A DNA stretch of 64,000 nt, taken from Actinomycetota bacterium (GTDB lineage Bacteria; Actinomycetota; Thermoleophilia; Gaiellales; F1-60-MAGs149). The translations under genes were made by a program, and so were the position numbers. The stretch spans positions 33,786-97,785 of the forward strand of contig VGBM01000001.1 in the NCBI GenBank assembly GCA_016870485.1, read 5' to 3'. Under the pieces are notes generated by a model. The model did no database searches. It was not told the DNA's origin and was given only the letters and a program-made list of their open reading frames with translations. Positions 43,005-51,860 of this stretch are shown piece after piece; within the stretch, counting starts at the first letter, position 1, and every line of letters starts with the position of its first letter.

Positions 43005-44129
43005 GTGTGCCGGCTCGGCGTCCTCGCGCTCGCGCTGATCGCCGCGGTCGCGGCGTGGCCGGCCGCCGCATCCGCCGGCGTCTACGGGATCGCGCTCGAC
43101 GACGCCTTCTCGGCGTCGGGCACCGCGGCCTGGACGGACGCCCGGCAGTTGAGCGCGACCTGGGTGCGGGTCGACGTGCGCTGGTCGTCCGTGGCCCCGA
43201 CCGCGCCCACGAGCGCGCGCCTCCCGAGCGGGCGCGGGTACGACTGGGGCGCCGTCGACGCCAAGGTGCGGGCCGCGGCCGATCCGGCGCATCCCGCGTC
43301 GGTCCTGATCTCGGTCTGGGGCACCCCCGACTGGGCGCGCCAGGACGGCGGCGCGGGTGGCGAGCCCGGCAACGGCGCCTTCCTGCCCAAGCGCGCGCAC
43401 TGGCGCAACTTCATGGCGGCACTCGCGACCCGCTACAGCGGCGCGTACGTGGTCAACGGCACCGCGCTGCCCCGCGTCACCGTCTACGAGATCTGGCCGA
43501 ACCCGAACCTGCAGTCGGGCCTGCGGCCGCAGCGGCTGGCCGGGCGCCTCGCCGCCCCGGCGCTCCTCAAGGGCCTCCTGGCTGGCGCATCGGTCGAGGT
43601 CGCCGCCGTGGCCGCCGCCAACGGCTTCACCGCCACCATCGTGTCGGGTGGCGTCGCCCGGACCGATCCGACCAGCACGACCGACACGCAGCCCGTCCCG
43701 TTTCTGCGGGCCCTGGCCCGCGCCAAGGCGAGCCTCGACGCGGTCGGCCTGCGCCTGTCGCCACCCAGCGGCGTCGAGGGCCCCTCGGAGGGCGGCAACC
43801 TCGGCGTATCCGACGTCAACGGCGCCGTGGCCACGGTCGACACCTACTGGCCGGGGCAGGCGCGCGCGCTGTGGCTGACCGGGTACGGCGCCCCTTCGGG
43901 CCCCGCCGAGGCGGGCCGCTCCGACGCCACCCAGCAGGCCGCCGTGGCGGCGTTCCTCGCCGCCACGCAGAACCCGCGCGTCGCCGTCGGCGTCTGGGAC
44001 GCCCTGCAGGACACAGACGGCGCCCCGTACGCCGGGCTGCGGGCCAAGGCCCCGACCGCGAACCAGACGGGCGCAGCCAAGCCGTCTCAGACGACCTGGA
44101 CGACGCTGGTCCCACCGCCCCCGGGCTAG
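43005..44129 (+). CDS. Secreted clan-A glycosidase-like protein without catalytic Glu
   Basis: A 374-residue exported protein with a signal peptide (about 1-25) and a TIM-barrel of the GH39/GH5 kind (ATWVRVDVRWSSVAP, YDWGAVDAKVRAAADP, SVWGTPDWARQDG, WRNFMAALATRYSG). The acid/base motif IWNEPN is IWPNPN at about residues 163-168, and the nucleophile motif ITEFG reads LTGYG near 293, so both glutamates are replaced. It may bind rather than cut glycans. It is divergent from the L,D-transpeptidase, which also has a glycosidase-like barrel. Confidence 0.75.
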   Translation: MCRLGVLALALIAAVAAWPAAASAGVYGIALDDAFSASGTAAWTDARQLSATWVRVDVRWSSVAPTAPTSARLPSGRGYDWGAVDAKVRAAADPAHPASVLISVWGTPDWARQDGGAGGEPGNGAFLPKRAHWRNFMAALATRYSGAYVVNGTALPRVTVYEIWPNPNLQSGLRPQRLAGRLAAPALLKGLLAGASVEVAAVAAANGFTATIVSGGVARTDPTSTTDTQPVPFLRALARAKASLDAVGLRLSPPSGVEGPSEGGNLGVSDVNGAVATVDTYWPGQARALWLTGYGAPSGPAEAGRSDATQQAAVAAFLAATQNPRVAVGVWDALQDTDGAPYAGLRAKAPTANQTGAAKPSQTTWTTLVPPPPG

Positions 44130-44563
44130 CCCTGGCGCAGGGGCAGGACCAGCGCCTCGCCGTCGAGCGCGAACCCGAACGGCTCGAACAGGGAGCGCAC
44201 CGCCTCGTCATGGACGTTGCCGGTCAGGACCGCGCGCCCGCAGGCGCGCTGGCGGGCGGCGTCGATCGCGCGGGCGATGAGCCCCGAGCCGATCCGCTGC
44301 CCCTGCCCGTCGGGATGCACGTAGAGCTCGACGATGCGCAGGTCGCGCGGACCCGGCGGTGCGGTCACGGTCTGCCACGCCACGTAGGCGGCGACGCGCC
44401 GCTCGACAAGGCCGACCCGGACGTCCCCCGCGGAGATGCGCGGGAGCATCCACTGCCCCCAGGCGTCGGCGTCCCGGTCTGCCCCCTCCCCCGTCCCCTC
44501 GCGGTAGCGGTCCCAGAGGACCCGCAGGGCGGGCAGGTCCGCCGCGGCCGCCGGTCGGATCAC
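44126..44563 (-). CDS. GNAT-family N-acetyltransferase
   Basis: A 145-residue acetyltransferase. The acetyl-CoA pyrophosphate loop is VHPDGQGQRIGSGLIARAI, and the fold continues with NVHDEAVRSLFEPFGF. The acceptor is unknown. GTG at 44563 overlaps the apt stop (GTGA), so it is expressed with apt. Its stop shares a CTAG with the convergent secreted protein. Confidence 0.87.
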   Translation of the reverse strand: MIRPAAAADLPALRVLWDRYREGTGEGADRDADAWGQWMLPRISAGDVRVGLVERRVAAYVAWQTVTAPPGPRDLRIVELYVHPDGQGQRIGSGLIARAIDAARQRACGRAVLTGNVHDEAVRSLFEPFGFALDGEALVLPLRQG

Positions 44564-45084
44564 GCGCTCTCGTACTCCACGAGCGAGCAGACCGGGAGCT
44601 CGCCCAACTGCGCGCGGCCGGCGAGGCCCCGGAGTTCGGCGACGAAGCAGGCCCCCACGGGCTCGGCGCCGGCGCGGCGGATCAGTGCGAGGCTGGCCGC
44701 GGCGGTGCCGCCGGTGGCGAGGAGGTCGTCGAAGAGCAGGACGCGGGCGCCGGGCCGGACCGCATCGACGGCGAGCTCGAGGGTGCTCTCGCCGTACTCC
44801 AGGGCGTAGGCCTCGGCGTGCGCGGGGCCGGGCAGCTTGCCCGGCTTGCGCACCGGCGCGAAGCCGACGCCGAGGTCCATCGCGAGGAGCGGCCCGAACA
44901 GGAAGCCGCGGGCCTCGGCGCCGACCACGACGTCGGGGGCGAGCGGACGGGCGAAGGTCGTGAGCCCCTCGACGACCTGCCGCACCGCGCCGGGGTCGGC
45001 GAGGATGGGCAGGAGGTCCCGGAACAGGATCCCCGGCTTCGGGAAGTCCGGAATCTCGGCGATCAGCGCGCGTAGGTCGGGCAT
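44560..45084 (-). CDS. apt: Adenine phosphoribosyltransferase
   Basis: A 174-residue purine salvage enzyme making AMP from adenine and PRPP. The PRPP-binding motif is ARVLLFDDLLATGGTAAA, with GAEARGFLFGPLLAMDLGVGF and IPDFPKPGILFRDLLP typical of APRT. ATG at 45084 follows TAGGGT at 6 nt. It is coupled to the downstream GNAT gene. Confidence 0.95.
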   Translation of the reverse strand: MPDLRALIAEIPDFPKPGILFRDLLPILADPGAVRQVVEGLTTFARPLAPDVVVGAEARGFLFGPLLAMDLGVGFAPVRKPGKLPGPAHAEAYALEYGESTLELAVDAVRPGARVLLFDDLLATGGTAAASLALIRRAGAEPVGACFVAELRGLAGRAQLGELPVCSLVEYESA

Positions 45085-45090
45085 GGCGGC

Positions 45091-45096
45091 ACCCTA
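45091..45096 (-). promoter_or_regulatory. Leaderless -10 (TAGGGT) for apt
   Basis: Ends 6 nt before the ATG at 45084. Confidence 0.5.
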
Positions 45097-45116
45097 GCGG
45101 AGCGGGCGTTCGCGGA

Positions 45117-45797
45117 TCAGGTCGCGACGTCGCGGATCAGGAGCCGCTCGGTCAGCTCGGCGCTGAGCCCCGCGAGCTGCGCGAGCTCGTCGAGGCCCTG
45201 GTCACGGCGCTGGCTATTGCGCGAGCGCAAGGACGGCGCGAGCACCTGGTCGAGGAGCCCGGCCACGCGTTGCACGCCCGTGTGCAGCTGGCGCACGTGG
45301 CGCGGCCCGAGACCGTACTCGGCCATCCGCTGGCAGATGCGCACGATCTCGACGTCGCCCTCGCTGTAGAGGCCGTCGACGTCGGGGCCGACGATGCCGT
45401 ACGAGGTGAGCTCGGCGAGGGACTCGTCGTCGATCCCCGACTCGCGCACGAGCTCGGAGCGGTCGACGCGGCGCGCCTCCTGCTGCAGGAGCTGGCGCTG
45501 CTGGCGGCGCGCCTTGCGCTCCTGCGGGCGCGGGATCGCCCCACCGCCGGCCTCGATCTCCTGGCGGATCACCCGCAGCGGCAGGAACTCGTCGCGCTGG
45601 AGGCGCAGGATCGTGCGCAGCCGCTCGACGTCCTGGCGGCGGTAGAGGCGGTAGCCGCCCTGGGTGCGCAGCGGCGTCAGGAGCTGCTGCTCCTCGAGGT
45701 AGCGGATCTTGGAGATCGAGACGTCGTCGAACTCCGCCTTCAGCTCCTTGCAGACGGCGCCGATGGTGAGCGGCTTCTCCTCGCTGGTGGCGCTCAT
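45117..45797 (-). CDS. ftsR: MerR-family regulator, FtsR-like
   Basis: A 226-residue regulator. The N-terminal MerR helix-turn-helix is ISKIRYLEEQQLLTPLRTQGGYRLYRRQD, quoted here only by its ends (ISKIRYLEEQQLL and GGYRLYRRQDVERL). A linker rich in Arg/Gln and a C-terminal domain follow. Together with the adjacent FHA gene this is the order of mycobacterial Rv1827-Rv1828 and corynebacterial ftsR, whose product activates ftsZ transcription. The gene lies 4 nt after garA. The target is inferred from homologues. Confidence 0.82.
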   Translation of the reverse strand: MSATSEEKPLTIGAVCKELKAEFDDVSISKIRYLEEQQLLTPLRTQGGYRLYRRQDVERLRTILRLQRDEFLPLRVIRQEIEAGGGAIPRPQERKARRQQRQLLQQEARRVDRSELVRESGIDDESLAELTSYGIVGPDVDGLYSEGDVEIVRICQRMAEYGLGPRHVRQLHTGVQRVAGLLDQVLAPSLRSRNSQRRDQGLDELAQLAGLSAELTERLLIRDVAT

Positions 45798-45801
45798 CCG
45801 G

Positions 45802-46239
45802 TCACTCCAGGTACGTCAGCTTGAACTTGCCGATCTGCAACTCGTCGCCGTCGCGCAGCCGCACGCGCTCGATCCGCCGGGCGTTCACGTAGGTGCCGTT
45901 CAGGCTCGCGAGGTCGACGAGGTAGCGGCCGTCGGCCTCCTGCTCGATCGCGGCGTGCCGCCGCGACACGGTCACGTCGTCGAGGAGGATCGACGCCTCC
46001 CCGGCGCGCCCGATCGTCTCGCGGGCCTCGCGCAGCGCGATGTGCTCCCCGGCGCGCCCGCCCGTGCGGATAACCACCGCCGGCAGCTCGTGGCTCGGCG
46101 GGGCCGGCACCTCCTGGGTGTCGGTGTCGCCCTGATAGGTGGCCGTGTCGTCCAGGGCGTCGGGGTCGAGCAGGGTGCCGCACTTCGCGCAGTAGTGCGC
46201 GGTGGCGGCGTTCCGGTATCCGCATTCCTGACAGAACAT
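45802..46239 (-). CDS. garA: Zinc-ribbon FHA-domain protein, GarA-like
   Basis: A 145-residue phosphothreonine-binding regulator. Residues 1-25 are a zinc ribbon (CQECGY, CAKCGT). A Thr-rich stretch follows (TATYQGDTDTQ), in the place where GarA is phosphorylated. Residues about 60-145 are the FHA domain (ETIGRAGEASILL, VSRRHAAIE, SLNGTYVNARRIE). In mycobacteria GarA controls 2-oxoglutarate metabolism. ATG at 46239 is preceded by TATGCT at 9 nt. Confidence 0.82.
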   Translation of the reverse strand: MFCQECGYRNAATAHYCAKCGTLLDPDALDDTATYQGDTDTQEVPAPPSHELPAVVIRTGGRAGEHIALREARETIGRAGEASILLDDVTVSRRHAAIEQEADGRYLVDLASLNGTYVNARRIERVRLRDGDELQIGKFKLTYLE

Positions 46240-46248
46240 CGCCGCGTG

Positions 46249-46254
46249 AGCATA
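46249..46254 (-). promoter_or_regulatory. -10 (TATGCT) for garA-ftsR
   Basis: TATGCT lies 9 nt before the garA ATG, giving almost no leader. Confidence 0.4.
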
Positions 46255-46292
46255 CACCGCCGCGACGGGAAGGGTGAGGCGACGGTTGAGGG

Positions 46293-46844
46293 TTAGCCGT
46301 GGCGGGCGCGCAGGACGGCCCGCGCGTAGAGGACACCGGCCGCGAGCAGCAGGATCACGCCGCTCCACAGGACGATCTCCGTCGCCGCGTTGCCCCGCGG
46401 CGTGACCATCGCGAGCAGGAGCCCGATCATCATCACGAGGGTGCCCGCCTTGCCGATCGGGTTGATGCGGACGCCGTGGTCGCGGGCCCACGGGAAGGCG
46501 AGCGAGGCCAGAAGGACCGCGTCGCGCCCGAGGATCAGAACGGGGATGGCCAGCGGCAGCCGGTCATCGAGGTAGAGCAGGATCACCGCCACGTCGATCA
46601 GGAGGCGATCGGCGATCGGGTCGAGGATCCGCCCGTAGCGCGACTGCACGGACAGCCGCCGGGACAGCTCGCCGTCGAGGAAGTCGGTCAGCGCCGCGAA
46701 CGCGAAGACGGCCGCGGCGGCCGGCGACTCGGCGCCGTGCGCACTCAGCATCAGCACGGCGAACACCGGCACCGCGGCGAGGCGCAGCGTCGTCAGCGCG
46801 TTCGGCAGATGCCGGATCAGGGGGCTCCGGCCGGGGGCGTCCAC
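46293..46844 (-). CDS. CDP-alcohol phosphatidyltransferase (PgsA-like)
   Basis: A 183-residue membrane enzyme. The catalytic motif DG-xx-(A/S)R-x8-G-xxx-D-xxx-D is readable as DGELSRRL...YGRILDPIADR with the metal-binding aspartates intact. About five hydrophobic segments follow. It transfers a phosphatidyl group to an alcohol such as glycerol-3-phosphate or a glycerol lipid head, so phosphatidylglycerophosphate synthase or cardiolipin synthase are the likely roles. GTG at 46844. It is convergent with no gene, and ileS lies upstream on the same strand. Confidence 0.85.
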   Translation of the reverse strand: MDAPGRSPLIRHLPNALTTLRLAAVPVFAVLMLSAHGAESPAAAAVFAFAALTDFLDGELSRRLSVQSRYGRILDPIADRLLIDVAVILLYLDDRLPLAIPVLILGRDAVLLASLAFPWARDHGVRINPIGKAGTLVMMIGLLLAMVTPRGNAATEIVLWSGVILLLAAGVLYARAVLRARHG

Positions 46845-46881
46845 GCCAGAAGTGTCCCACAGGGCCTAGCCGGTGCGAGGC

Positions 46882-49800
46882 TCAGGCGCGCTCGAGGCGG
46901 ACCGCGCCGGCGCAGCCGTCCGCGTCGAACGCCTCGCCGGCGGTGTGGTCGGCCACCGTCAAGTCCGTGCAGAGGGTCTCGGACGCGATCTCGTCGCCGT
47001 GACGCTCCAGCACCCGGCGCAGGCGCTCGTCGGCGGCGATCTCGAGCCGGATCCGGTCCGCGACCCCAAGACCCGTGTCCTTGCGGCGGCCCTGGATGAA
47101 GTGGACCAGCTCGCGCGCGATCCCCTCGTCCTCGAGCGCCTCGTCGAGCTCCGTGTCGACGGCGACGGCGAGGCCGCCCTCGTCGGCGACGGCGAAGCCC
47201 TCACGCGGGCGGGTGCGCAGCTCGACCTCGTCGGGGCCGAGCCGGTGCCCGAGGACGACGATCTCGTCGCCCTCACGCACGAAGTCCCCGGCCTTGAGCG
47301 CGGCCTGCACCGCGGGCACGTCCTTGCCGAGCTTGGGTCCCAGCGCCCGGAAGTTCGGGACGACCTCGACGTCGAGGAGCTCATCGACGGCGTCGGCGAT
47401 GCGGACGGCCTTGACGTTGAGCTCGAGCGCGATCTCCGCGGCGAGACCCTCGACTGCCGCGCGCGCGGCGGCGTCCGGCGTGGCCACGACGGCCTCGCGC
47501 AGGGGCTGGCGCAGCTTGCGGTTGCCCTGGGCGCGCGCCGCCCGGCCGAGGGAGATGGCGGTCTGGGCGAGGCGCATCGGCACCAGCGCGTCCTGGTCGG
47601 GCTCGCCCGCCCGGGGCCAGCCGGCGAGGTGCACGGAGTCGGGCGCGCCGGCCGCCTCGTCGCGGACGATGCCCTGCCAGATCTCCTCGGCGAGGAACGG
47701 CATCGCCGGGGCGATCAGCCGGCAGATCTGCGCGAGCGCCCACCACAGCGTGCGGAAGGCGGCGTGCTTGTCGGCGTCGGCCTCGGCGCGCCAGAAGCGC
47801 GCGCGGCTGCCACGGATGTACCAGGCCGAGAGGTCGTCGACGAGCGCCTCGACCGTGCGCGCGTAGGTTGGGGTCCAGTAGCCCTCGAGGGCGGCATCGC
47901 ACTCGTGGACGGCCTCCTCGACGCGCGCGACGATCCAGCGGTCGAGCGCCGTGGCCGCGGGCGGGCGGCCGGCCAGGTCGGACCAGGTCGGCTTGAAGCC
48001 GTCGATCTCGGCGTAGCGGACGAAGAAGGCGTACGCGTTCCAGAGGGTGAGCAGGCGCCGGCGCACCTCGTTGGCCGGCCCGTAGCCGAAGTTCATGTTC
48101 TGCGAGGGCGTCTGCAGCGCGTACAGCCAGCGCATCACGTCGGCGCCCATCTCCTCGACGGCGTCGTCGAACCAGATCGCATTGCCCCACGACTTGTGCA
48201 TCGCGCGGCCCGTCTCGTCGTGCAGCTTCTCGTAGCCGAGGACCGCGCGGTACGGCGCGCGGCCCACGAGGACGACGCTCATGAACAGCTGCGAGTAAAA
48301 CCAGAGCCGGATCTGCTCGCGCATCTCGGAGATCCAGTCGGCGGGGAACCACTTCTCCCAGTACGCCTGGTCGGGCAGGTCGGCAAGGGTCAGCCCCTCC
48401 CCCGCCCCGGCGGCGTAGCCGGCGTCGGTGAAGCCGTCCCGGCCCCACCCGAGCGTCGAGAAGGGCACGATCCCCGCGTCCAGCCAGCAGTCCCCGACCT
48501 CCGTGACGCGCTCGGCGATCTGACCGTCGTCGGTACGGATCCGGATGCCGTCGATCCAGGGGCGGTGCAGCTCCTCGAGGTCGTCGAGCGGGTCGACGGC
48601 GCGCTCGCGCAGCTCCTCGATCGACCCGATCACGGTCATCGAGCCGTCGGGCGCGCGGTAGAACGGCAGCGGCAGCCCCCAGTAGCGCTTGCGGGAGATG
48701 CACCAGTCCCCCATGTTACGGAGCCAGTCCTCCATCCGCTTGCCGTACTGCTCGGGCACCCACTCGACGGTGCGGGCGGCCTCGATCATCGCCTCGCGCA
48801 CCGGATCGGCGCTGATGAACCACTCCTCGACGACGCGGAAGATGAGGTCGGTGCCGCAGCGCCAGCAGACGGGGAAGCGATGGTCGATCGTCCCGGCCCG
48901 CACGAGCAGACCCGCTGCGGCGAGGTGCTCGCGGATCGGCTCCGCCGCCTCCGCGCCACCGTGCCCCGCGAGAAAGCCGAAGTCCGCGGTGAAGACGCCC
49001 GCCTCGTCGACCGGGACGAGCGTCGGCAACCCCTCGGCCACGCCCAGCTCGAAGTCCTCGGCGCCGCAGCCGGGTGCGATGTGCACGACCCCGGTGCCCT
49101 CATCCGCCGACACCATGTCCCACGCCACGACCCGGTGGGCGACCTCGGCCTGCGCGTCCAGCTCGTCGAAGGGACCGCGGTAGGCGCGTCCGACGAGCGC
49201 CGCGCCGGGCGCCCGCTCGACGACGTCGGCCTCCGCGCCGAAGAGGTCCTCCACGCGGCTCGCCATCACCCAGTCGAGGCCCTGCGACGTGCGCACGGCA
49301 GCGTACTCGGCGTCGGGATCGACCGCCGCCACGACGTTCGCAGGCAGGGTCCACGGCGTCGTCGTCCAGACCACGACCGCCTGCTCGGGATCGTCCAGGA
49401 ACGGGAAGCGCACGTGCAGGGTCGGATGCGTGCGGTCCCGGTACGAGTCGATCAGCTCATGCTGCGAGAGCGACGTGCCGCAGCGCGGGCACCAGACCAT
49501 CGGCCGGTTGCCGCGGTAGAGCATCCCGCGATCGTGGCACTCGCGCAGGAAGCGCCAGATGGAGGCGATGTTGGGGTCGGTCATCGTGTAGTACGAGCGC
49601 TCCCAGTCCATCCACTGGCCGAGCCGGATCGACTGGCGCGTCTGCACGGCCGAGTACTCGGCGACGCGGTCGCGGCAGGCCCGCGCGAAGCGGTCGAGGC
49701 CGTACTCCTCGATCTCGCGCTTCGAGTTCAGGCCGAGCGCCTTCTCGACCTCGACCTCGACCCACAGCCCCTGGCAGTCGAAGCCGTTCTGGTAGCGCAG

Positions 49801-50037
49801 CTCGTGCCCCTTCATCGCGCGATGGCGCTGCACCAGGTCCTTCAGGGAGCGCCCCCATGCGTGGTGCACGCCCATCGGGTTGTTGGCGGTGATCGGCCCG
49901 TCGATGAAGGAGAACGGGGCGCCGCCGGCGTTCTGCTCCCGGAGCCGCTCAAAGGTCCGCTCCGACTCCCACAGCGCCAGCACGCGGTGCTCGAGCGCGA
50001 TGTGGTCGGGCGTGGCGGGGACGGTCGGGTAGGTCAC
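46882..50037 (-). CDS. ileS: Isoleucine--tRNA ligase
   Basis: A 1051-residue class I synthetase with editing domain. The HIGH region is NPMGVHHAWGR (H58-H59), followed by NGFDCQGLWVEVEVEK. The editing domain contains WTTTPWTLPANVVAAV. The KMSKS position reads MHKSWGN. Cysteine pairs WCPRCGTS and CWRCGTD suggest zinc sites. The GTG at 50037 (VTYPTVPATPDHIALEHRVL) is chosen by homology. The variant signatures point to the clade of IleRS that differs from the E. coli type. Confidence 0.9.
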   Translation of the reverse strand: MTYPTVPATPDHIALEHRVLALWESERTFERLREQNAGGAPFSFIDGPITANNPMGVHHAWGRSLKDLVQRHRAMKGHELRYQNGFDCQGLWVEVEVEKALGLNSKREIEEYGLDRFARACRDRVAEYSAVQTRQSIRLGQWMDWERSYYTMTDPNIASIWRFLRECHDRGMLYRGNRPMVWCPRCGTSLSQHELIDSYRDRTHPTLHVRFPFLDDPEQAVVVWTTTPWTLPANVVAAVDPDAEYAAVRTSQGLDWVMASRVEDLFGAEADVVERAPGAALVGRAYRGPFDELDAQAEVAHRVVAWDMVSADEGTGVVHIAPGCGAEDFELGVAEGLPTLVPVDEAGVFTADFGFLAGHGGAEAAEPIREHLAAAGLLVRAGTIDHRFPVCWRCGTDLIFRVVEEWFISADPVREAMIEAARTVEWVPEQYGKRMEDWLRNMGDWCISRKRYWGLPLPFYRAPDGSMTVIGSIEELRERAVDPLDDLEELHRPWIDGIRIRTDDGQIAERVTEVGDCWLDAGIVPFSTLGWGRDGFTDAGYAAGAGEGLTLADLPDQAYWEKWFPADWISEMREQIRLWFYSQLFMSVVLVGRAPYRAVLGYEKLHDETGRAMHKSWGNAIWFDDAVEEMGADVMRWLYALQTPSQNMNFGYGPANEVRRRLLTLWNAYAFFVRYAEIDGFKPTWSDLAGRPPAATALDRWIVARVEEAVHECDAALEGYWTPTYARTVEALVDDLSAWYIRGSRARFWRAEADADKHAAFRTLWWALAQICRLIAPAMPFLAEEIWQGIVRDEAAGAPDSVHLAGWPRAGEPDQDALVPMRLAQTAISLGRAARAQGNRKLRQPLREAVVATPDAAARAAVEGLAAEIALELNVKAVRIADAVDELLDVEVVPNFRALGPKLGKDVPAVQAALKAGDFVREGDEIVVLGHRLGPDEVELRTRPREGFAVADEGGLAVAVDTELDEALEDEGIARELVHFIQGRRKDTGLGVADRIRLEIAADERLRRVLERHGDEIASETLCTDLTVADHTAGEAFDADGCAGAVRLERA

Positions 50038-50063
50038 GGGCAGACGAGTCGGATGACCGCTGA

Positions 50064-50069
50064 ACTGTA
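50064..50069 (-). promoter_or_regulatory. Possible -10 (TACAGT) for ileS
   Basis: TACAGT lies 26 nt before the ileS start. It overlaps the region upstream of the small acidic gene. No T-box is seen. Confidence 0.3.
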
Positions 50070-50083
50070 CCCGTGCGGGGCCG

Positions 50084-50275
50084 TCAGGCCTCCGCACCAC
50101 CCGGCCGCGCGCCGTAGCGGCGCGCCTGCTCCTCGCACCACAGCTCGAAGGCGGCGTGGCGGGAGAGGTAGCGCTCGATGGAGGCGATGCCGCCCTCGAC
50201 CCAGACCTCCTCGTCCCACTCCTCGAGACCGGTCAGGGAGGGCTCGTCGCCCCAGTCGTCGTCGTGGAACTCCAT
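50084..50275 (-). CDS. Small acidic hypothetical protein
   Basis: A 63-residue protein rich in Asp, Glu and Trp (MEFHDDDWGDEPSLTGLEEW) with a more basic C-terminal end. It overlaps the 3' end of the Nudix gene by 43 nt on the same strand in another frame. No family was recognised. Its composition and clear ATG make it plausible, but it is not proven. Confidence 0.45.
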   Translation of the reverse strand: MEFHDDDWGDEPSLTGLEEWDEEVWVEGGIASIERYLSRHAAFELWCEEQARRYGARPGGAEA

Positions 50276-50814
50276 GACGGATCGGGTGTTCGCGGGTGCG
50301 CCGCGGACTCCTTCCCCTGGCGGTCGGCGAGTCGCCGCAGCGCCTCCGCGGCGTTCGCGAACGCGAGCTCCGCCGCCGGCGGCGTCGCGTCGAGTGCGAA
50401 CCAGCGCAGCTCCGCGACGTCGTCGGCGGCCACGGACTCGCCGGCCACGATACGCGCGGTATAGAGCGCCTTGAGCGTGTGGTCGCCGCCCACGCCGTGC
50501 ACGTCGATCACGTGCCCGAGGAACCCCGTCAGCTCGACCGTGCAGCCCGTCGCCTCGCGGAGCTCCCGTCGCGCGCACTCCTCGCGCGTCTCGTCGCGCC
50601 CGCGGAAGCCGCCCGGGATGTTCCATCGGCCGCCGGCCGGTTCGATCGTCCGCCGGCCGAGCAGGACGCGCCCCGTAGCGTCCTCGACCAGCACGGCGGC
50701 GCAGGGATTCGCGTCGTGGTAGTACGGCTCGCCGCAGCCCGCGCAGTCCTGCCCACTGCCGACCGGCGGCCCGAGCGGCCCACCGCGGAACCCGCAGAAG
50801 GAGCGCGTGCGCAT
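50233..50814 (-). CDS. Nudix hydrolase with N-terminal zinc-ribbon-like segment
   Basis: A 193-residue Nudix protein. A Cys-containing N-terminus (FCGFRGG, DCAGCGEPYY) resembles the zinc ribbon of NUDIX/NADH-pyrophosphatase-like enzymes. The Nudix box is GGFRGRDETREECARRELRE followed by ATGC, with one E replaced by A in the REUXEE part. It probably hydrolyses a nucleoside diphosphate derivative. ATG at 50814. It precedes the small acidic gene and follows the hydrolase at 50832. Confidence 0.85.
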   Translation of the reverse strand: MRTRSFCGFRGGPLGPPVGSGQDCAGCGEPYYHDANPCAAVLVEDATGRVLLGRRTIEPAGGRWNIPGGFRGRDETREECARRELREATGCTVELTGFLGHVIDVHGVGGDHTLKALYTARIVAGESVAADDVAELRWFALDATPPAAELAFANAAEALRRLADRQGKESAAHPRTPDPSWSSTTTTGATSPP

Positions 50815-50831
50815 GCGCCCTGTGTGACGGC

Positions 50832-51854
50832 TCAGGCGGCGATCGCCGCGCAGATGTCGGGCCAGCCGCCGGGCCCGAGCATCCAGCCCGAGTACGTGCC
50901 GCGGTCCGCCAGGACAACGCCGGCCGCGCCGGTCGCGGGGTCCCCGAAGGCGAGCGTCCCGGCCGCGCCGAAGTGCGTGAACGCCTGCTCCGACAGGGCC
51001 CTGCCCGTCCAGTGCGGCACCTTGCCGTCGCGCAGCTCGAAGCCCAGCGCCCAGTCGCAGCGGTCCCACTCCATGAACTGCCCGACGCCGCCGGGGAGGG
51101 CCCCGGCGTGGTTCGTGTGCAGGAGCGCGCAGGTCTCGGGAGCGAGCAGCCGTGACCCGTCCTCCCCCACCCCGTCGCGCAGGACGAGCCGCACGAGCGC
51201 GAGGTAGTCGGCGGCGCTGCCGTACGCGCCCGACTGCGGCAGCCCGAGGGCCCGGAAGCGCGGCCCGTTGAAGAGCTGCTCCCCGTGGCCGAGGAGGCCC
51301 GCCTCCCGCACGTCAAGGACCGTCGGATCGTCGACCGCGCAGCCGAAGGTCGTCGCCGACATCCCAAGCGGCTCGAGGACCGCCGCCCGCGCGTAGGCCG
51401 CCCAGCCCATGCCCGTGCCTTCCTCGAGGGCGAGGGCGATGCGGGCGTAGCCCACGTTCGAATACGTGCGCCGAGTCCGGGCGGGCAGCTCGGGCGCGAC
51501 GGCCGCGTAGGCGGCGGCGACCTCGCCCCAGCCCGTTCCCGGATCTAGCTGGACGCGCCGCGCCGCAGTATCGTCGAAGGGCAGCCCCGCGCTGTGCGCC
51601 AGCAGATCCGCCGTCGTCGCCGCTCCGACGAGCGGGCCCTGCAGGTCGAGGCTGCCTTCCTCGGCGGCCACGAGACACGCCGCCGCCACGATCGGCTTCG
51701 TCAACGAGGCGAGGGCGAAGCGGGAGTGCGCGTCGGCGGTGCCGAACGCGCACGATCCGGCGACGCCCCGCGCGTCAACCCACGCCGCCTGCACCGCGCC
51801 CGCGACGCGGTCCTCCACGAGTCGCGCGCACAACTCGACGGGGTCCGGAGGCAT
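50832..51854 (-). CDS. Beta-lactamase-family serine hydrolase
   Basis: A 340-residue penicillin-binding-protein-like hydrolase. SxxK is SLTK, YxN is YSN, and HxG is HFG, so the catalytic machinery is complete. There is no signal peptide, so it is likely cytoplasmic and could be an esterase or D-amino-acid peptidase rather than a beta-lactamase. ATG at 51854 is preceded by TAGCGT at 6 nt. Confidence 0.87.
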   Translation of the reverse strand: MPPDPVELCARLVEDRVAGAVQAAWVDARGVAGSCAFGTADAHSRFALASLTKPIVAAACLVAAEEGSLDLQGPLVGAATTADLLAHSAGLPFDDTAARRVQLDPGTGWGEVAAAYAAVAPELPARTRRTYSNVGYARIALALEEGTGMGWAAYARAAVLEPLGMSATTFGCAVDDPTVLDVREAGLLGHGEQLFNGPRFRALGLPQSGAYGSAADYLALVRLVLRDGVGEDGSRLLAPETCALLHTNHAGALPGGVGQFMEWDRCDWALGFELRDGKVPHWTGRALSEQAFTHFGAAGTLAFGDPATGAAGVVLADRGTYSGWMLGPGGWPDICAAIAA

Positions 51855-51860
51855 AACCGG

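Noticed and set aside
50038..50100. T-box or leader RNA before ileS
   Set aside because: The gap is short, has no T-box sequence or specifier hairpin, and contains a -10-like hexamer.
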